Shown: positions 7,012 to 17,013, counted from the first letter of the stretch. The stretch is DNA of 64,000 bases from HGM04593 sp045631205 (GCA_045631205.1 JAZQUI010000016.1:83155-147154); one strand, 5' to 3'. Numbers and translations: made by a program. Notes: generated from the letters alone by a model not told the origin.

Positions 7012-10000
7012 ATGAAAAAGTCTATTCAAAAGATTCTTTCTGCGGTAATGGCTCTTGCACTGTGTCTTACGGCACAGGCGCAAAGCGTAATTTTTCCGCA
7101 GGAGAAACAGCCGGGAATGGCTGAGGCTGGAGAAAGCGCAGGTGTCTACACCTTGTCAAACGAGCTTTTTGCAGCTAAATTTGTCCTCCTTGACGGTAAG
7201 CTCACCTTCGGAGGTTGTGAAGAATTGAACCTTGTCGCAGGTAGCGAAATTTTCAAAGTGCAGCTTGGCGACGGAACCGAGGTTCCTGCAACTGCTTTTA
7301 CTCTTGATGGAGAGATTGCTGTTGAGAATCTTACCGGCAAGCCCGACGCTGTTAAAGGCGCGCATCGCTTTGCTGGCAAGCAGATTGTTGCAAACTTTAC
7401 ACACGAAAGCGGTCTTGCTATCCAATGGCGCGCAGTGTTGCGCGACGGTTCTCACTACTTGCGTACCGAAATGGATATAAAGAACCCCGGTACGGATGGT
7501 ATTGCTATGAACAGCATCACTCCCATGATTTACACCGTGCAGAACGAGGACGGCGTGAAGGCTCCCACCGTGGTGGGTAACACACGTGGTGCGGTTATCG
7601 CAAGCGACAAACTTTTTGCCGGAGTTGAAACCCCCACAGCCTATAACTCAGCAGGCGAGGCTACCGACTTGGAGTCGTTTGTATTCAAAGCTTGGGACGG
7701 TACAGGTACTAATCCCTGGGCTTGGGTGCCGGAAGAGACCGACATTCCCGACGGCATTAAAGGCTTGAATAAATATGAAGCCGGTACAGTACAGGGTTCA
7801 CGCGGTTATGTGATTTTCCGTGAGACCGGTGATTGTACCATTACTCTCGACTACGCTAGCGGTAACAACAAGTTGCAGATTCTTGGTATAGACATTCTCG
7901 ACATTGCCGGTAATAATGTAGAGGACTCTGACTATCACTATGGTTCAACTGGTACTAATGACAGCAATAATAGCTATACCGTTACTATCCCCGAAGTAGG
8001 TGCTTATATGGTGCGTATCTTCGTTACCAATACCGGTAATGGCGAGGGATTCCACAGCAAGGGTACCATTGCTTACAGTAAAAAGGTGGCACAACCCTCA
8101 CTTGTGTATGACCTTGCATCGACGGACCTTCCCTATGTAACTCCCGAGGTAGTTGAGGAGGTGGTTACCGATGATACAGAAATCGGTGTCCCCACTCCCG
8201 AAGAAACAACTACAGAGGTGAGCCTCAATTGGACAGACAACCTGCCTGAATTCTCGAAGGAGGATACAGATAAGGTTCCAAGCGGTCTCGATGCTTGGGG
8301 CGATACTGAGGCTACTATGCTTGTGTATAGCCGCAAACTCGAGTATGCAATGGGAGCTGGCGACCTCAATGTGAAATTCCAATACACCGGCGGTTATTAT
8401 AAGCTCGATGTGCTTGGAATCGATATTCTGGATGCCGAAGGCACTGTTGTAGCCAGCGACTATCACTATGGCGATGCTGGAACAAAAGAGTACCACCTCA
8501 CAATCCCTTCAAGCGCAACATACACCCTTCGTATTCTTGTAGACAAGCAGGGTAAGGAGAGTAGCTATGGTACCAACGGTGATATTACAATAACCTATCC
8601 CACCTATAAGGAATCCGTGGAAACTGTAGGTTCGCTCAATGCCGAAAATAGTTCTGTTACCGACAATTGGGTAAGTGCCTGGACAGGCTTTAATAACTGG
8701 GAAGGTAATCTACCTTCAACTACAACAAAGGCCGGTACAGCAAAATACAAGGATACCGGTTTCTATAATGTAGATTTGGGCCGTCTCGACGTACTCTTCG
8801 ATTACACAGGCGGTAACCACGGTCTTTATGTTCTTGGTGTTCAGGTTGTGGATGCCGACGAAAACGTTGTGGCACAGCAGTTCAAGAATGGTTTTACCGG
8901 TTCTTCTTCCACTGTAACTTATAATGTCCTTGTTCCCGAGACCGGTGTATACAAGTTGCGTTATATCACCGATTATCGTAATGGTGGTACCGACACCAAC
9001 GGTGACATTACTGTAACCTATGCAGCTATAAGTGCCATTACAGGTAGCCAGCAGCAGACAAAGGCGTGGACAAACGCTTGGACTGGTTTTGCTGTATGGG
9101 CCGAAGCTCCAACTGATTTGAAGGCTTATAATAATGCCAATGGTACAGAAGTTAATCCCACAAGCATTCAATATACCGACCAGATTTACAAAATCACAGC
9201 CGGTTCGCTCTCGGCTTCTTATGCTTGGACAGGTGGCAGCCACGGTATGCATCCCATAGGCCTTGTACTCTATGATATGAATGGTAATATTATTTCTACC
9301 GACTATCACGCAGGTTTCGCAGGTGGCCGTAGTGTAAATGCTACATACACAGTGAGAGTGCCCCAGACAGGTTTCTACACAGTGAGATTTGTTGTTGACA
9401 AGAACAGTGACGGAACCAACACAAACGGTACTATAACTCTTTCGGTTGCCGAGGCTGTTTCACTTGGTGCAATTCTCGAGGACGAGACTCTCTCACAAAG
9501 CTGGGCACCCACAGATTGGGAAACCATTCCCGCAGACGAGGTTCCCAACCGTGTGAACGAGGCTGGTTGTACCGATGAGAACGCCCGCATAATGGAGCAG
9601 CTTATCACAATCAAGTCGGCCGGTCAGTTGAGCGTGAACTTTGATTACACAAGCGGTGCAAACAAACTTGTCCTTATGGGTGTCGACCTTATTGATGAAT
9701 CGGGCAGCGTGGCTTGCGATGACTATCACTTAGGTGAAACAGGTAGCAGCGATGTCGATAACACATACAAGATTAATGTGTTTGCTCCCGGTACATATAC
9801 AATGCGTTATTTTGTAAATGTAGCATCAGAGGCTCTTACATCATCGGGTAACATAACAATCTCGTTCAAGGTTGATTACACCTTGCACCTTGTTGCTCCC
9901 GAAACAACACCCATCGTCGGTAAGTGGAGCCGCGTGACAACACTTGCTGCAGGCGAAGAGTGGAACATTGGTGCAGTAGTGGGTGTTATAGCTCCCGGTC

Positions 10001-12300
10001 AGGCACGTCGTTCTTTCCTCGCTTATAGCGAGCGCGAGCGTGCAGTACCCTGGCGTGCAGTACCCGCATATATCTCTTGGTACGAAATCAATATCAACCG
10101 TAACAATGCTGCTCCCGGCTATGAACATACCAATACCGATGAAACAAAGTGTCTGCCCATTGTTGATGAGTGGAAGAAACAGTTGTTCGATGTTTACGGC
10201 GAGGCTCCATATGCCTTCGTTTGGGACGACGGTTGGGATGAATACGGCGAGTGGGAGTTCCATAGCGGTTTCCCCGATGGTTTCACTAATATGGACAACA
10301 TCGGCCGCCAGATGAACGCAGGCCAGGGTGCTTGGTTAGGCCCTGTAGGTGGTTATGGTACAAGTGGTGGCTATCGTCGTAATTATTGGAGTGATAAGGG
10401 TGGTATGCAGCTTTCTAACCCTGCATATTACGATGTCTTCGTAAGAGCTGTAACAAACCTCTTGCACGACTATGGATACGATTTCCGTTTCTTCAAGTTC
10501 GATGGTATCAGCGCACAATTTGCTTCTGTAGGCCCCGACGCAGGTGTGACAGGTAACGAGAATGCCGAGGCTATCATTATGGCCGAGAAGGTGCTCCGCA
10601 GTATTAAAGAGGATGTGTTTCTCAATACAACAGTGGGTACTTGGGCTTCACCTTTCTGGTTCCAGCACACCGATGCTATTTGGCGTCAGGAGAAAGATGA
10701 TGGTACAATTGGTACAAATAGCAACAATCGCGAAAATTGGATTACTTATCGCGACCGCCTTGTTTATCAGAACTATGTTCAGAACTCACCCCTCTGCCCC
10801 ATCAACACATTGATGACTCACGGATTTATCTTCACCGAGTTTGGTGGCCCTGCAAGTTTCAGTCGCGACTGGCAATGTGTTTTGAACGAGTTGCGTTGTG
10901 CATTTGCCTGCGGTTCGGGTATGGTTGAGCTTTACAACGACTATAAACTTACAAACGAGCTTGTAAATCCTGCAACCGGTAATGCCGGTGAGCTTTGGGG
11001 TGAGATTGCAAAATGTATGAAGTGGCAGAAGGAGAATGCCGATGTTTTGCCCGATATTCACTGGGTTGGTGGTAACCCCTGGACCGGTTCTAAAGCCGAA
11101 ATCTATGGTTGGGCTGCTTGGAATGCCCAAAAGGCTGTTCTTACCTTGCGTAACGGTGCAAACGGCTCACAGACCATTAACATTACCTTGCGTGAGGCTC
11201 TAGATATTCCCGAGTATGTGAACACTACTGTTACACTTAACCACGCATTCGAGGACCAGCTCTCTGTAGCAGGCTTCAGCGGTCTCGATGCTGGTACTCC
11301 TATTGATATTGATACTCCCCTCGAGATTACACTCCCCGGTTCATCGGTGTTTGTATTTGACGGTATCGACAATAGCTCATCTGGCGTTAAGAGCGACAAA
11401 TTCTATCGCTTGAAGAATGCTTCTACCGATAAATATGTAACATCTAACGTTTCAGGCGAAACTTTGGCTATGGGCGCAGAGACCGATGCAAGTACAATCT
11501 TCTGGTTGAATGCCGAGAGCGAGTTGCTTTCTTACTCAAACGGTTTGTACCTTAATACCTTCGATGGTGGCAACGGTGGTTTTGAGGCTGTTGGCCACAA
11601 GGGTAACGCTGTTGAGTTTACAAAGGCTGCAACAGAGGGCTGCGTTAAGGTTGCTCTTGGCGATGGCAAGTACCTCACCGGCAATGATGCAACTGTAACC
11701 GCTGCTGCCGAGGGTAGTGAGTGGTTTGCCGAGGAGGTTACCTCTTTGCCTCTCTCAATTGGCAACGTAGGTTATTCAACCATTTACTCACCCGTTGCAT
11801 TGGAGATTCCCGAGGGTATTACTGCCTATGTGGCTTCTATCACCGGCAATTATATTGTTCTCTCAGAGTTGCAGTTTGGTGTTATCCCTGCTTATACAGC
11901 TGTAATAGTTGAGGGTGCGAAGGGTAACTATAACTTCAACATAACAGACAATATTGAGTTCTCGGGCGACAATGCACTCTTGGGTACCATAGAGAAGATT
12001 GAAGCTAATACTGTAAATTCTCCCTATACATTGCAGACCGACAGCAAGGCTGCAAACGGTGTTGTAATGCGTAGTTATAACGGCGAGTTCATCAATGCCT
12101 TCAAGATGTATATGAGCCTCCCCGAAGAGACTACAAAAGCATTGAGTTTCCGTTTTCCCGGCGGTACCACCGTTATTGAGGATATTCCCGGCGCAAGCAA
12201 GGTTATCGACAACGTTGCTTATGACCTATTTGGTCGCAAGGTTGAGGCTCCTTCAAAGGGTATATATATTATAAATGGTAAAAAGGTAATGATTAAGTGA
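7012..12300 (+). CDS. secreted glycosidase-like protein (Bacteroides 'enterotoxin'/GH-D clan type) with five inserted repeats
   Basis: A 1762-residue exported protein. The order is: signal peptide (1-24); N-terminal beta-supersandwich (about 25-215); five tandem repeats of about 125-135 residues (about 223-358, 403-528, 548-673, 681-813, 826-954), each with a D-Y-H-x-G-like core; return to the supersandwich with GKWSR and the stretch YSERERAVPWR; TIM barrel (about 1020-1430) with FFKFDG, whose Asp1164 is the likely nucleophile by analogy with clan GH-D; a beta-trefoil-like region from about 1462; and a C-terminal sorting-like tail (DLFGRKV then KGIYIINGKKV). It resembles proteins annotated as enterotoxin in Bacteroides, which look like alpha-galactosidase relatives. 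Substrate is unknown. It may leave the cell by type IX secretion. Confidence 0.75.
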   Translation: MKKSIQKILSAVMALALCLTAQAQSVIFPQEKQPGMAEAGESAGVYTLSNELFAAKFVLLDGKLTFGGCEELNLVAGSEIFKVQLGDGTEVPATAFTLDGEIAVENLTGKPDAVKGAHRFAGKQIVANFTHESGLAIQWRAVLRDGSHYLRTEMDIKNPGTDGIAMNSITPMIYTVQNEDGVKAPTVVGNTRGAVIASDKLFAGVETPTAYNSAGEATDLESFVFKAWDGTGTNPWAWVPEETDIPDGIKGLNKYEAGTVQGSRGYVIFRETGDCTITLDYASGNNKLQILGIDILDIAGNNVEDSDYHYGSTGTNDSNNSYTVTIPEVGAYMVRIFVTNTGNGEGFHSKGTIAYSKKVAQPSLVYDLASTDLPYVTPEVVEEVVTDDTEIGVPTPEETTTEVSLNWTDNLPEFSKEDTDKVPSGLDAWGDTEATMLVYSRKLEYAMGAGDLNVKFQYTGGYYKLDVLGIDILDAEGTVVASDYHYGDAGTKEYHLTIPSSATYTLRILVDKQGKESSYGTNGDITITYPTYKESVETVGSLNAENSSVTDNWVSAWTGFNNWEGNLPSTTTKAGTAKYKDTGFYNVDLGRLDVLFDYTGGNHGLYVLGVQVVDADENVVAQQFKNGFTGSSSTVTYNVLVPETGVYKLRYITDYRNGGTDTNGDITVTYAAISAITGSQQQTKAWTNAWTGFAVWAEAPTDLKAYNNANGTEVNPTSIQYTDQIYKITAGSLSASYAWTGGSHGMHPIGLVLYDMNGNIISTDYHAGFAGGRSVNATYTVRVPQTGFYTVRFVVDKNSDGTNTNGTITLSVAEAVSLGAILEDETLSQSWAPTDWETIPADEVPNRVNEAGCTDENARIMEQLITIKSAGQLSVNFDYTSGANKLVLMGVDLIDESGSVACDDYHLGETGSSDVDNTYKINVFAPGTYTMRYFVNVASEALTSSGNITISFKVDYTLHLVAPETTPIVGKWSRVTTLAAGEEWNIGAVVGVIAPGQARRSFLAYSERERAVPWRAVPAYISWYEININRNNAAPGYEHTNTDETKCLPIVDEWKKQLFDVYGEAPYAFVWDDGWDEYGEWEFHSGFPDGFTNMDNIGRQMNAGQGAWLGPVGGYGTSGGYRRNYWSDKGGMQLSNPAYYDVFVRAVTNLLHDYGYDFRFFKFDGISAQFASVGPDAGVTGNENAEAIIMAEKVLRSIKEDVFLNTTVGTWASPFWFQHTDAIWRQEKDDGTIGTNSNNRENWITYRDRLVYQNYVQNSPLCPINTLMTHGFIFTEFGGPASFSRDWQCVLNELRCAFACGSGMVELYNDYKLTNELVNPATGNAGELWGEIAKCMKWQKENADVLPDIHWVGGNPWTGSKAEIYGWAAWNAQKAVLTLRNGANGSQTINITLREALDIPEYVNTTVTLNHAFEDQLSVAGFSGLDAGTPIDIDTPLEITLPGSSVFVFDGIDNSSSGVKSDKFYRLKNASTDKYVTSNVSGETLAMGAETDASTIFWLNAESELLSYSNGLYLNTFDGGNGGFEAVGHKGNAVEFTKAATEGCVKVALGDGKYLTGNDATVTAAAEGSEWFAEEVTSLPLSIGNVGYSTIYSPVALEIPEGITAYVASITGNYIVLSELQFGVIPAYTAVIVEGAKGNYNFNITDNIEFSGDNALLGTIEKIEANTVNSPYTLQTDSKAANGVVMRSYNGEFINAFKMYMSLPEETTKALSFRFPGGTTVIEDIPGASKVIDNVAYDLFGRKVEAPSKGIYIINGKKVMIK

Positions 12301-12467
12301 TGACGATTATGAAGAAAGAATATATTTCTCCCCTTGTGGAGGCTGTCAGCGTAGATTGTGAATCTATTATTGCGCAATCATTTGAGATTGATAGAGAGAA
12401 TCAAGGTTCTGAACAGTTGAGCAACAGACACTCCGGTGGTAAATGGGGTGATCTCTGGAAACAATAA
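12300..12467 (+). CDS. 55-residue peptide coupled to the glycosidase gene
   Basis: A short gene whose ATG overlaps the upstream stop codon (TGATG at 12298-12302). A second in-frame ATG at 12309 would give 52 residues (MKKEYISPLVEAVSV at its start). It is followed directly by a strong terminator. It looks like the many small Bacteroidales proteins that begin MKK-x-Y-x-x-P and end in a Gly/Ser/Trp-rich tail, here ending GGKWGDLWKQ. No function is known for that group. There is no signal peptide or membrane segment. Translational coupling argues that it is real. Confidence 0.65.
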   Translation: MTIMKKEYISPLVEAVSVDCESIIAQSFEIDRENQGSEQLSNRHSGGKWGDLWKQ

Positions 12468-12470
12468 CGA

Positions 12471-12507
12471 AAATGAGCGGGCTTTTTGAAAAGCCCGCTC
12501 ATTTTTT
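12471..12507 (+). terminator. intrinsic terminator after the glycosidase operon
   Basis: AAATGAGCGGGCTTTT pairs with AAAAGCCCGCTCATTT and is followed by a T-run. It starts four bases after the stop of the small peptide. The A-rich 5' side means it could also act on the leftward menA transcript. Confidence 0.88.
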
Positions 12508-12551
12508 GTATATGGTCTTTGTGTATCCCTCTTATGCCCTTGTTCCATTGG

Positions 12552-13430
12552 CTAACGGAACATTATAAATGCAGTTGTAAGGAGTAGCGAAAAGAGCAAC
12601 AGGTTAAGGGCTGTTTTGCCAAGCAAGGGGTTTATGGTGCTTCCTCGGCTTGCTTTTAGTTTATGCCATAGCTTTATGTGCAACCCCAGGCAGCAGAAGG
12701 GTGCTGTCAAAAAATAAAGTGGGAAACAGAACCACACTGGAATTGTCACAGCAACGGCCGCTATGCCCGATACAAGGTATACAAGGCTCATAACCTTGCG
12801 ACCGAAAATTACAACCGTGGTGCGCTTGTTTACCTTCTCGTCGTCGTCGGCATCGCGGTAATTGTTCAATATGAGTACATTGGCTGCGAGTAACCCCACT
12901 GCCACCGATACCGGTATAGATGTTTCAATTCCCTCCCAACCTCCGCATTGGAGATAGCAGGTGAGGTTTACCGGTACAATGCCGAAGAATATAATAACGG
13001 CAACATCGCCAAGCCCGTGGTGCGAGAGCGGGTAGGGGCCGGTGCTGTATGCAAGGGCGAAAAGCAGTATTGCAATGCCGGCTATAATGAGCCACCAACC
13101 GCCGAAAAGCAATAGTGTGCAGCCTGTGAGTGCGGCGGCAGCAAGCACACCGAAGGTTGCTGCTTTCATAGCCCGGGGCGAAATATCCCCCTCGGTTACT
13201 CCTCGGCGAAAACCTTCGCGTCCTTTCCTGTCTATTCCGTTGGCAAAGTCGTAATATTCGTTACCGAAGTTTGAGGCAATCTGTGCAAGCACGGCAAACA
13301 GCAAACATAAGAGTGCGGGCAAGGCGTTGAATTTCCCGTGCCACACTGCGCAACCTGTTCCGGCAATAACTCCCGCAATGCTTACGGGTAGTGTGCGCAG
13401 ACGCATAGCCTCAATCCACTTTTTCAGCAT
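12552..13430 (-). CDS. menA: 1,4-dihydroxy-2-naphthoate polyprenyltransferase
   Basis: A 292-residue membrane prenyltransferase of the UbiA family. It attaches the polyprenyl chain to 1,4-dihydroxy-2-naphthoate, giving demethylmenaquinone. The first Mg-diphosphate motif is N57-x3-D61-x5-D67 (NEYYDFANGID). The second region reads NNYRDADDDEKVNKRT, typical of MenA rather than UbiA. About eight to nine hydrophobic segments are present. It is the last gene of a leftward operon, 6 bases after ubiE, which acts on its product. The cell thus makes menaquinone for anaerobic respiration to fumarate. Confidence 0.93.
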   Translation of the reverse strand: MLKKWIEAMRLRTLPVSIAGVIAGTGCAVWHGKFNALPALLCLLFAVLAQIASNFGNEYYDFANGIDRKGREGFRRGVTEGDISPRAMKAATFGVLAAAALTGCTLLLFGGWWLIIAGIAILLFALAYSTGPYPLSHHGLGDVAVIIFFGIVPVNLTCYLQCGGWEGIETSIPVSVAVGLLAANVLILNNYRDADDDEKVNKRTTVVIFGRKVMSLVYLVSGIAAVAVTIPVWFCFPLYFLTAPFCCLGLHIKLWHKLKASRGSTINPLLGKTALNLLLFSLLLTTAFIMFR

Positions 13431-13436
13431 CGTGGG

Positions 13437-14132
13437 TTACTTTTTGCAAATATACATACGGCAGATGCCGAGAGTGAGGGCTTTGTGCTTGACATCGGCA
13501 AAACCCGCTTCGCGCAGCATTGCCTGGAATTTGTCGGGGGCAGGGAAGTGCAGAACCGATGCCGGCAGGTACTCATACGCTCCACGATTGCCCGAAATAA
13601 AACCGCCGATAGCGGGGAGTATTTTCAGGAAATAGAGTTTGTAGCACCATCGTACAAAGGCGTTAGAGGGCACCGACAATTCAAGAATTACAAGCTTGCC
13701 ACCACGTTTCAGCACGCGCTGCATCTCTTTCAACCCCACGGGAAGGTGCTCAAAGTTGCGCACTCCGAACCCCACTGAAATTCTGTCAAAAGTCTCGTCG
13801 GGGTATGTTAGGGCTTCGCAGTCGCCTTGTTCGAGTGTAGCATCAACCCCGGCAGCAGCAATCTTTTCACGGCCTATGCGCATCATTCCCTCCGATAGGT
13901 CAATGCCAGTCATTTTGCTACCTTTTGCCGCCTTTTGTGCAATTTCAATGGTAAAGTCGGCAGTTCCGCAAGCAACATCGAGCAATGTAAGCGGTTTTTG
14001 GGTATCAATAATCTCGCGTACGGCTTTCTTGCGCCAACCCTTGTCTATGTTCAGCGAGAGAATGTGGTTCAGTTTATCGTAGTCGGGTGCTATGTTGTCG
14101 AAAAGTTTCTCTATTTTCTCTTTCTTTGCCAT
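13437..14132 (-). CDS. ubiE: demethylmenaquinone methyltransferase
   Basis: A 231-residue class I SAM-dependent methyltransferase (UbiE/MenG) that methylates demethylmenaquinone to menaquinone, the step after MenA. The family signature is clear: FDNIAPDYDKLNH near the N-terminus, the SAM-binding loop LLDVACGTADF at about residues 49-59, and GVRNFEH in the middle. Length is normal. It sits 6 bases before menA and 12 bases after the transporter gene, so the three are one transcript. Confidence 0.93.
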   Translation of the reverse strand: MAKKEKIEKLFDNIAPDYDKLNHILSLNIDKGWRKKAVREIIDTQKPLTLLDVACGTADFTIEIAQKAAKGSKMTGIDLSEGMMRIGREKIAAAGVDATLEQGDCEALTYPDETFDRISVGFGVRNFEHLPVGLKEMQRVLKRGGKLVILELSVPSNAFVRWCYKLYFLKILPAIGGFISGNRGAYEYLPASVLHFPAPDKFQAMLREAGFADVKHKALTLGICRMYICKK

Positions 14133-14144
14133 TGTGCTTTGTGC

Positions 14145-15008
14145 TTATTCTGTTATTCTTCTCTTTTTTATCACATATACGTATATCAATAGAATTACGT
14201 TCATCATCAAGGCATATATGATTGCAGGGATTGCCATCTCTCCGTTGTTGAAAACGAATGGCGATGAGGCTATGGCTATTGCTTGCGCAGCGTTCTGCAT
14301 ACCAACCTCTATTATTATTGTGCGGCGTGTGGCTGTGTTTACACTGCTTGCACGCGAGAGGAGTGAACTGGCGAGCATTGCTGCAAGAATTAGCATTGTG
14401 CAAGCTATGCCTTGTGTTGTGAAATTGTCTATTATCTCCCGTGGGTATTGCAGGAAGAAAAGCGCGGCAAGTGTCATAAGCGCAGGGAAGGCGCATTTAT
14501 TCAGCACTTTGCTTGTGGCAATGGCTGCTTGTGGCATCAAACGGCGGAATAGTGCTCCCAGTACAAGCGGTACAAAGAGTAATACAAGGTTTTGTATCAA
14601 CAACTTGCCGACGGGTAGTTCTATGGTACTCCCGGTTTCGCGCGCCACGTATTGCACGGTGTACTCCATTATCACAGGCAGAGTGAAGAGTGTTATCACG
14701 CTACTAAGTGCTGTGAGTGTGATGGAAAGGGCTATATTGCCTTTTACCAGCATTGAAAACACATTTGAAGAACTGCCGCCCGGGCAACAGGCGATGAGCA
14801 TGATTCCCATAAAATAGATTGGTGGCAGGTTTAGAGCCCATGCTACGGCAAAGGCTATTGCCGGTAGTATTACAATCTGCCCTGCAAGCCCTGCGAAAAG
14901 CGCTCGCGGGTTACGTGCCACCTCGTTAAAAGCGTTGCGTTTTAGCTCTATTCCTAGTAGGAACATAAGCACTATGAGTATGGGCATTACAATCCAAATA
15001 GTGTTCAT
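14145..15008 (-). CDS. bile acid:sodium symporter (BASS) family protein
   Basis: A 287-residue inner-membrane protein with about nine hydrophobic segments. CCPGGSSSN and the second crossing helix region NAAQAIAIASSPF mark the SBF/BASS fold. BASS members carry bile acids or small organic anions with sodium; the bacterial substrates are mostly unknown. It is the first gene of the operon with ubiE and menA. It is preceded by a -7 box with a leader of only about 22 bases. The neighbours do not reveal its substrate, and a link to quinone precursors would be speculation. Confidence 0.85.
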   Translation of the reverse strand: MNTIWIVMPILIVLMFLLGIELKRNAFNEVARNPRALFAGLAGQIVILPAIAFAVAWALNLPPIYFMGIMLIACCPGGSSSNVFSMLVKGNIALSITLTALSSVITLFTLPVIMEYTVQYVARETGSTIELPVGKLLIQNLVLLFVPLVLGALFRRLMPQAAIATSKVLNKCAFPALMTLAALFFLQYPREIIDNFTTQGIACTMLILAAMLASSLLSRASSVNTATRRTIIIEVGMQNAAQAIAIASSPFVFNNGEMAIPAIIYALMMNVILLIYVYVIKKRRITE

Positions 15009-15036
15009 TGGTTGTTTTGTTTGGGTGTGATATGTG

Positions 15037-15044
15037 CAAAAGTA
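15037..15044 (-). promoter_or_regulatory. -7 box of the BASS-ubiE-menA operon
   Basis: Reverse-strand TACTTTTG, about 29 bases upstream of the first ATG. It fits TAnnTTTG. Confidence 0.5.
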
Positions 15045-15125
15045 ACAATAATTACCCTAAAAAAAGAAAATAAGATTACTTTTTGCGGCTATGCGGCATT
15101 GTAGGATATTTTATTTACCGCATAA

Positions 15126-17009
15126 TTACATATCAACCTCTACAATTTTTGTAAAGAGGTTCCAGCCGTAAGTGTTTTTGTATGTGCTTTTTGCACCACG
15201 GGGAACGTAGAGTACGCAGTTCTTGTTAATTCCGCTGAAACAGCCGCTTCCTGTGGCTGTAAGTTCTTTGGCCGGTATGCGTGATATTACTTTTGTTAGA
15301 TTTTTGCAACTTTCAAAAGCGTATGCGCCGAGATTTTTCATTCTGCAGCCTATTATCGCGGTTTGCAGGCTCTTGCAGCCGGCGAAGGCTTTTTCTTCAA
15401 TATCGGTTACACTATCGGGTATTACTATTTCTTGTAAGCCACTGTTGCAGAATGCTCTTTGTGCAATTTCTGCAAGTCCTTGCGGCAAAATTACCTTTTG
15501 TAGTGATTGACACAGCAAGAAGGTGTGTCCTTCAATCTTTTTTACGTTTCTGGGGATTACAATCTCTTTTATTGCGCTTTGGTGGAAAGCATATTCCTCT
15601 ATTCGTTCTACACTTTCGGGTATTACGATGCTGGGCATCTGTTGTTGAATAAAAGCATTTCTCCCAATGATTGTAACGTTCTCCGGTATCACGGTGTTGG
15701 CGCACGCGACAACGAGCCTGTTTGTGGCTGTTTCTATTATTGCATTGCAACCGTTGCGGCTGTCAAACTTGGGGTTGTTCTCGTGGACCGCGAAGCCTTC
15801 TATTTGTGTGTTCGATTCAAAAACCCATTCACCAATCTCTTTTATGGTCGAAGGAATGTGTACAACTCCTGTGAGACGGCACATTAAAAAGGCTTCTCTT
15901 TTTATGTTTTCGAGTCCCTCGGGGAATATTATGCTTGTTGTTTCCGGGTTGTCAATGGCTTGGCTTCCAATTGATGTGACCCGGAAGGTGCGGCCGCGGT
16001 GTGTTACCGTTGCGGGTATTTTCACCTCGCCGTCGTTGTATTCATTTGTGTATTCGTCTGGGTGCGTGCCCTTGTAGGTAAGTTCCACGGTGCGTGTGTC
16101 GTGGTCGGTGATGAGGTAGTGGTATCCTTTTTCTTCGAATTTATCGGCGATATTTCCACGTTCCCATGCAATATAGTCGTGTACGGTGTTATATACTTGT
16201 GTTGCAAAAGGCGCGAGAATACAAAATGTAACCATTGGAATAATTATTGCCATTATTTTGTTTGTGCTTTTAGCGTTTATGGCAGGTATTATTTCCTCTA
16301 CGCTGTTGTAACGCTTTTCCTTCAAAGGTTGCAGGCAACGTTTTTTTATGTGTTCCAGGTTGCCGGGAAGACGCTTGCCGCTTTTCTCCTCAATATATTG
16401 CAGTATGCACCCCACGGCGTAAATGTCTGTGCGTGCATCAATCTCTTTAATATTGTCAAGCTTGGTTTCGGGCGCGCCGTATTTGGCAGTGCTGCCCGGC
16501 GAACTTTCGTCATAGTTGCTGAGACAAAAGCCCAAGTCAACAAGTTTTAAGTTGTTGCTCGTTTGCTGTATTATAATGTTTTCCGGTTTTATGTCCAGGT
16601 GTACAATATTCTCTTTGTGCAAGGCTTTGAGGGCTTGGCACAGTTGCAACAAAAGTTTTTCGCAATTCTCTTTTCGTTGGAAATATTGGGGCTCTTTTTC
16701 AATTTTTTCGCTCAAAGTGCTACCACCTACATACTCCATTAGAATGTGCAGCCCATCGGCATTATCTTTTATATCAATATACTCCACCACGAAAGGGCTT
16801 TTAATGCCTTTTCCGGTGTTGAACTCTTTGTAGAAAAGGTAGCGGTAGCGTTTTTCTTGATAAAGTTCCGGGCGTAATTTTTTTATAAAGAACAAGCGTC
16901 CGCCTATTCTTATTTTGTAGGCGAGTGAAGTGGTGCCGCAACGCTCCAGCATTTCTATGTCGTCAACGTTTTTGGTATATATAAAACCGCTGCTCAACCC
17001 TTGTTCCAT
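15126..17009 (-). CDS. transmembrane Ser/Thr kinase with BspA-type leucine-rich repeat ectodomain
   Basis: A 627-residue receptor-like kinase. The N-terminal Hanks-type kinase (about 20-245) has the Lys of FFIKK (43/44), the catalytic loop HLDIKPEN (Asp139), DLG in place of DFG (158-160), the activation segment GAPE and DIYAVGC, so it looks active. A single membrane helix spans about 251-273. The C-terminal part (about 345-600) is a run of BspA/LRR_5 repeats of about 23 residues with alternating SIxxxAFxxC and IxIPxxV strands, presumably outside the cytoplasm. The gene follows a small regulator-like gene by 4 bases. Sensing by LRR and signalling by kinase is inferred from architecture. The AT content looks higher than in neighbours. 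Confidence 0.85.
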   Translation of the reverse strand: MEQGLSSGFIYTKNVDDIEMLERCGTTSLAYKIRIGGRLFFIKKLRPELYQEKRYRYLFYKEFNTGKGIKSPFVVEYIDIKDNADGLHILMEYVGGSTLSEKIEKEPQYFQRKENCEKLLLQLCQALKALHKENIVHLDIKPENIIIQQTSNNLKLVDLGFCLSNYDESSPGSTAKYGAPETKLDNIKEIDARTDIYAVGCILQYIEEKSGKRLPGNLEHIKKRCLQPLKEKRYNSVEEIIPAINAKSTNKIMAIIIPMVTFCILAPFATQVYNTVHDYIAWERGNIADKFEEKGYHYLITDHDTRTVELTYKGTHPDEYTNEYNDGEVKIPATVTHRGRTFRVTSIGSQAIDNPETTSIIFPEGLENIKREAFLMCRLTGVVHIPSTIKEIGEWVFESNTQIEGFAVHENNPKFDSRNGCNAIIETATNRLVVACANTVIPENVTIIGRNAFIQQQMPSIVIPESVERIEEYAFHQSAIKEIVIPRNVKKIEGHTFLLCQSLQKVILPQGLAEIAQRAFCNSGLQEIVIPDSVTDIEEKAFAGCKSLQTAIIGCRMKNLGAYAFESCKNLTKVISRIPAKELTATGSGCFSGINKNCVLYVPRGAKSTYKNTYGWNLFTKIVEVDM

Positions 17010-17013
17010 TGGC

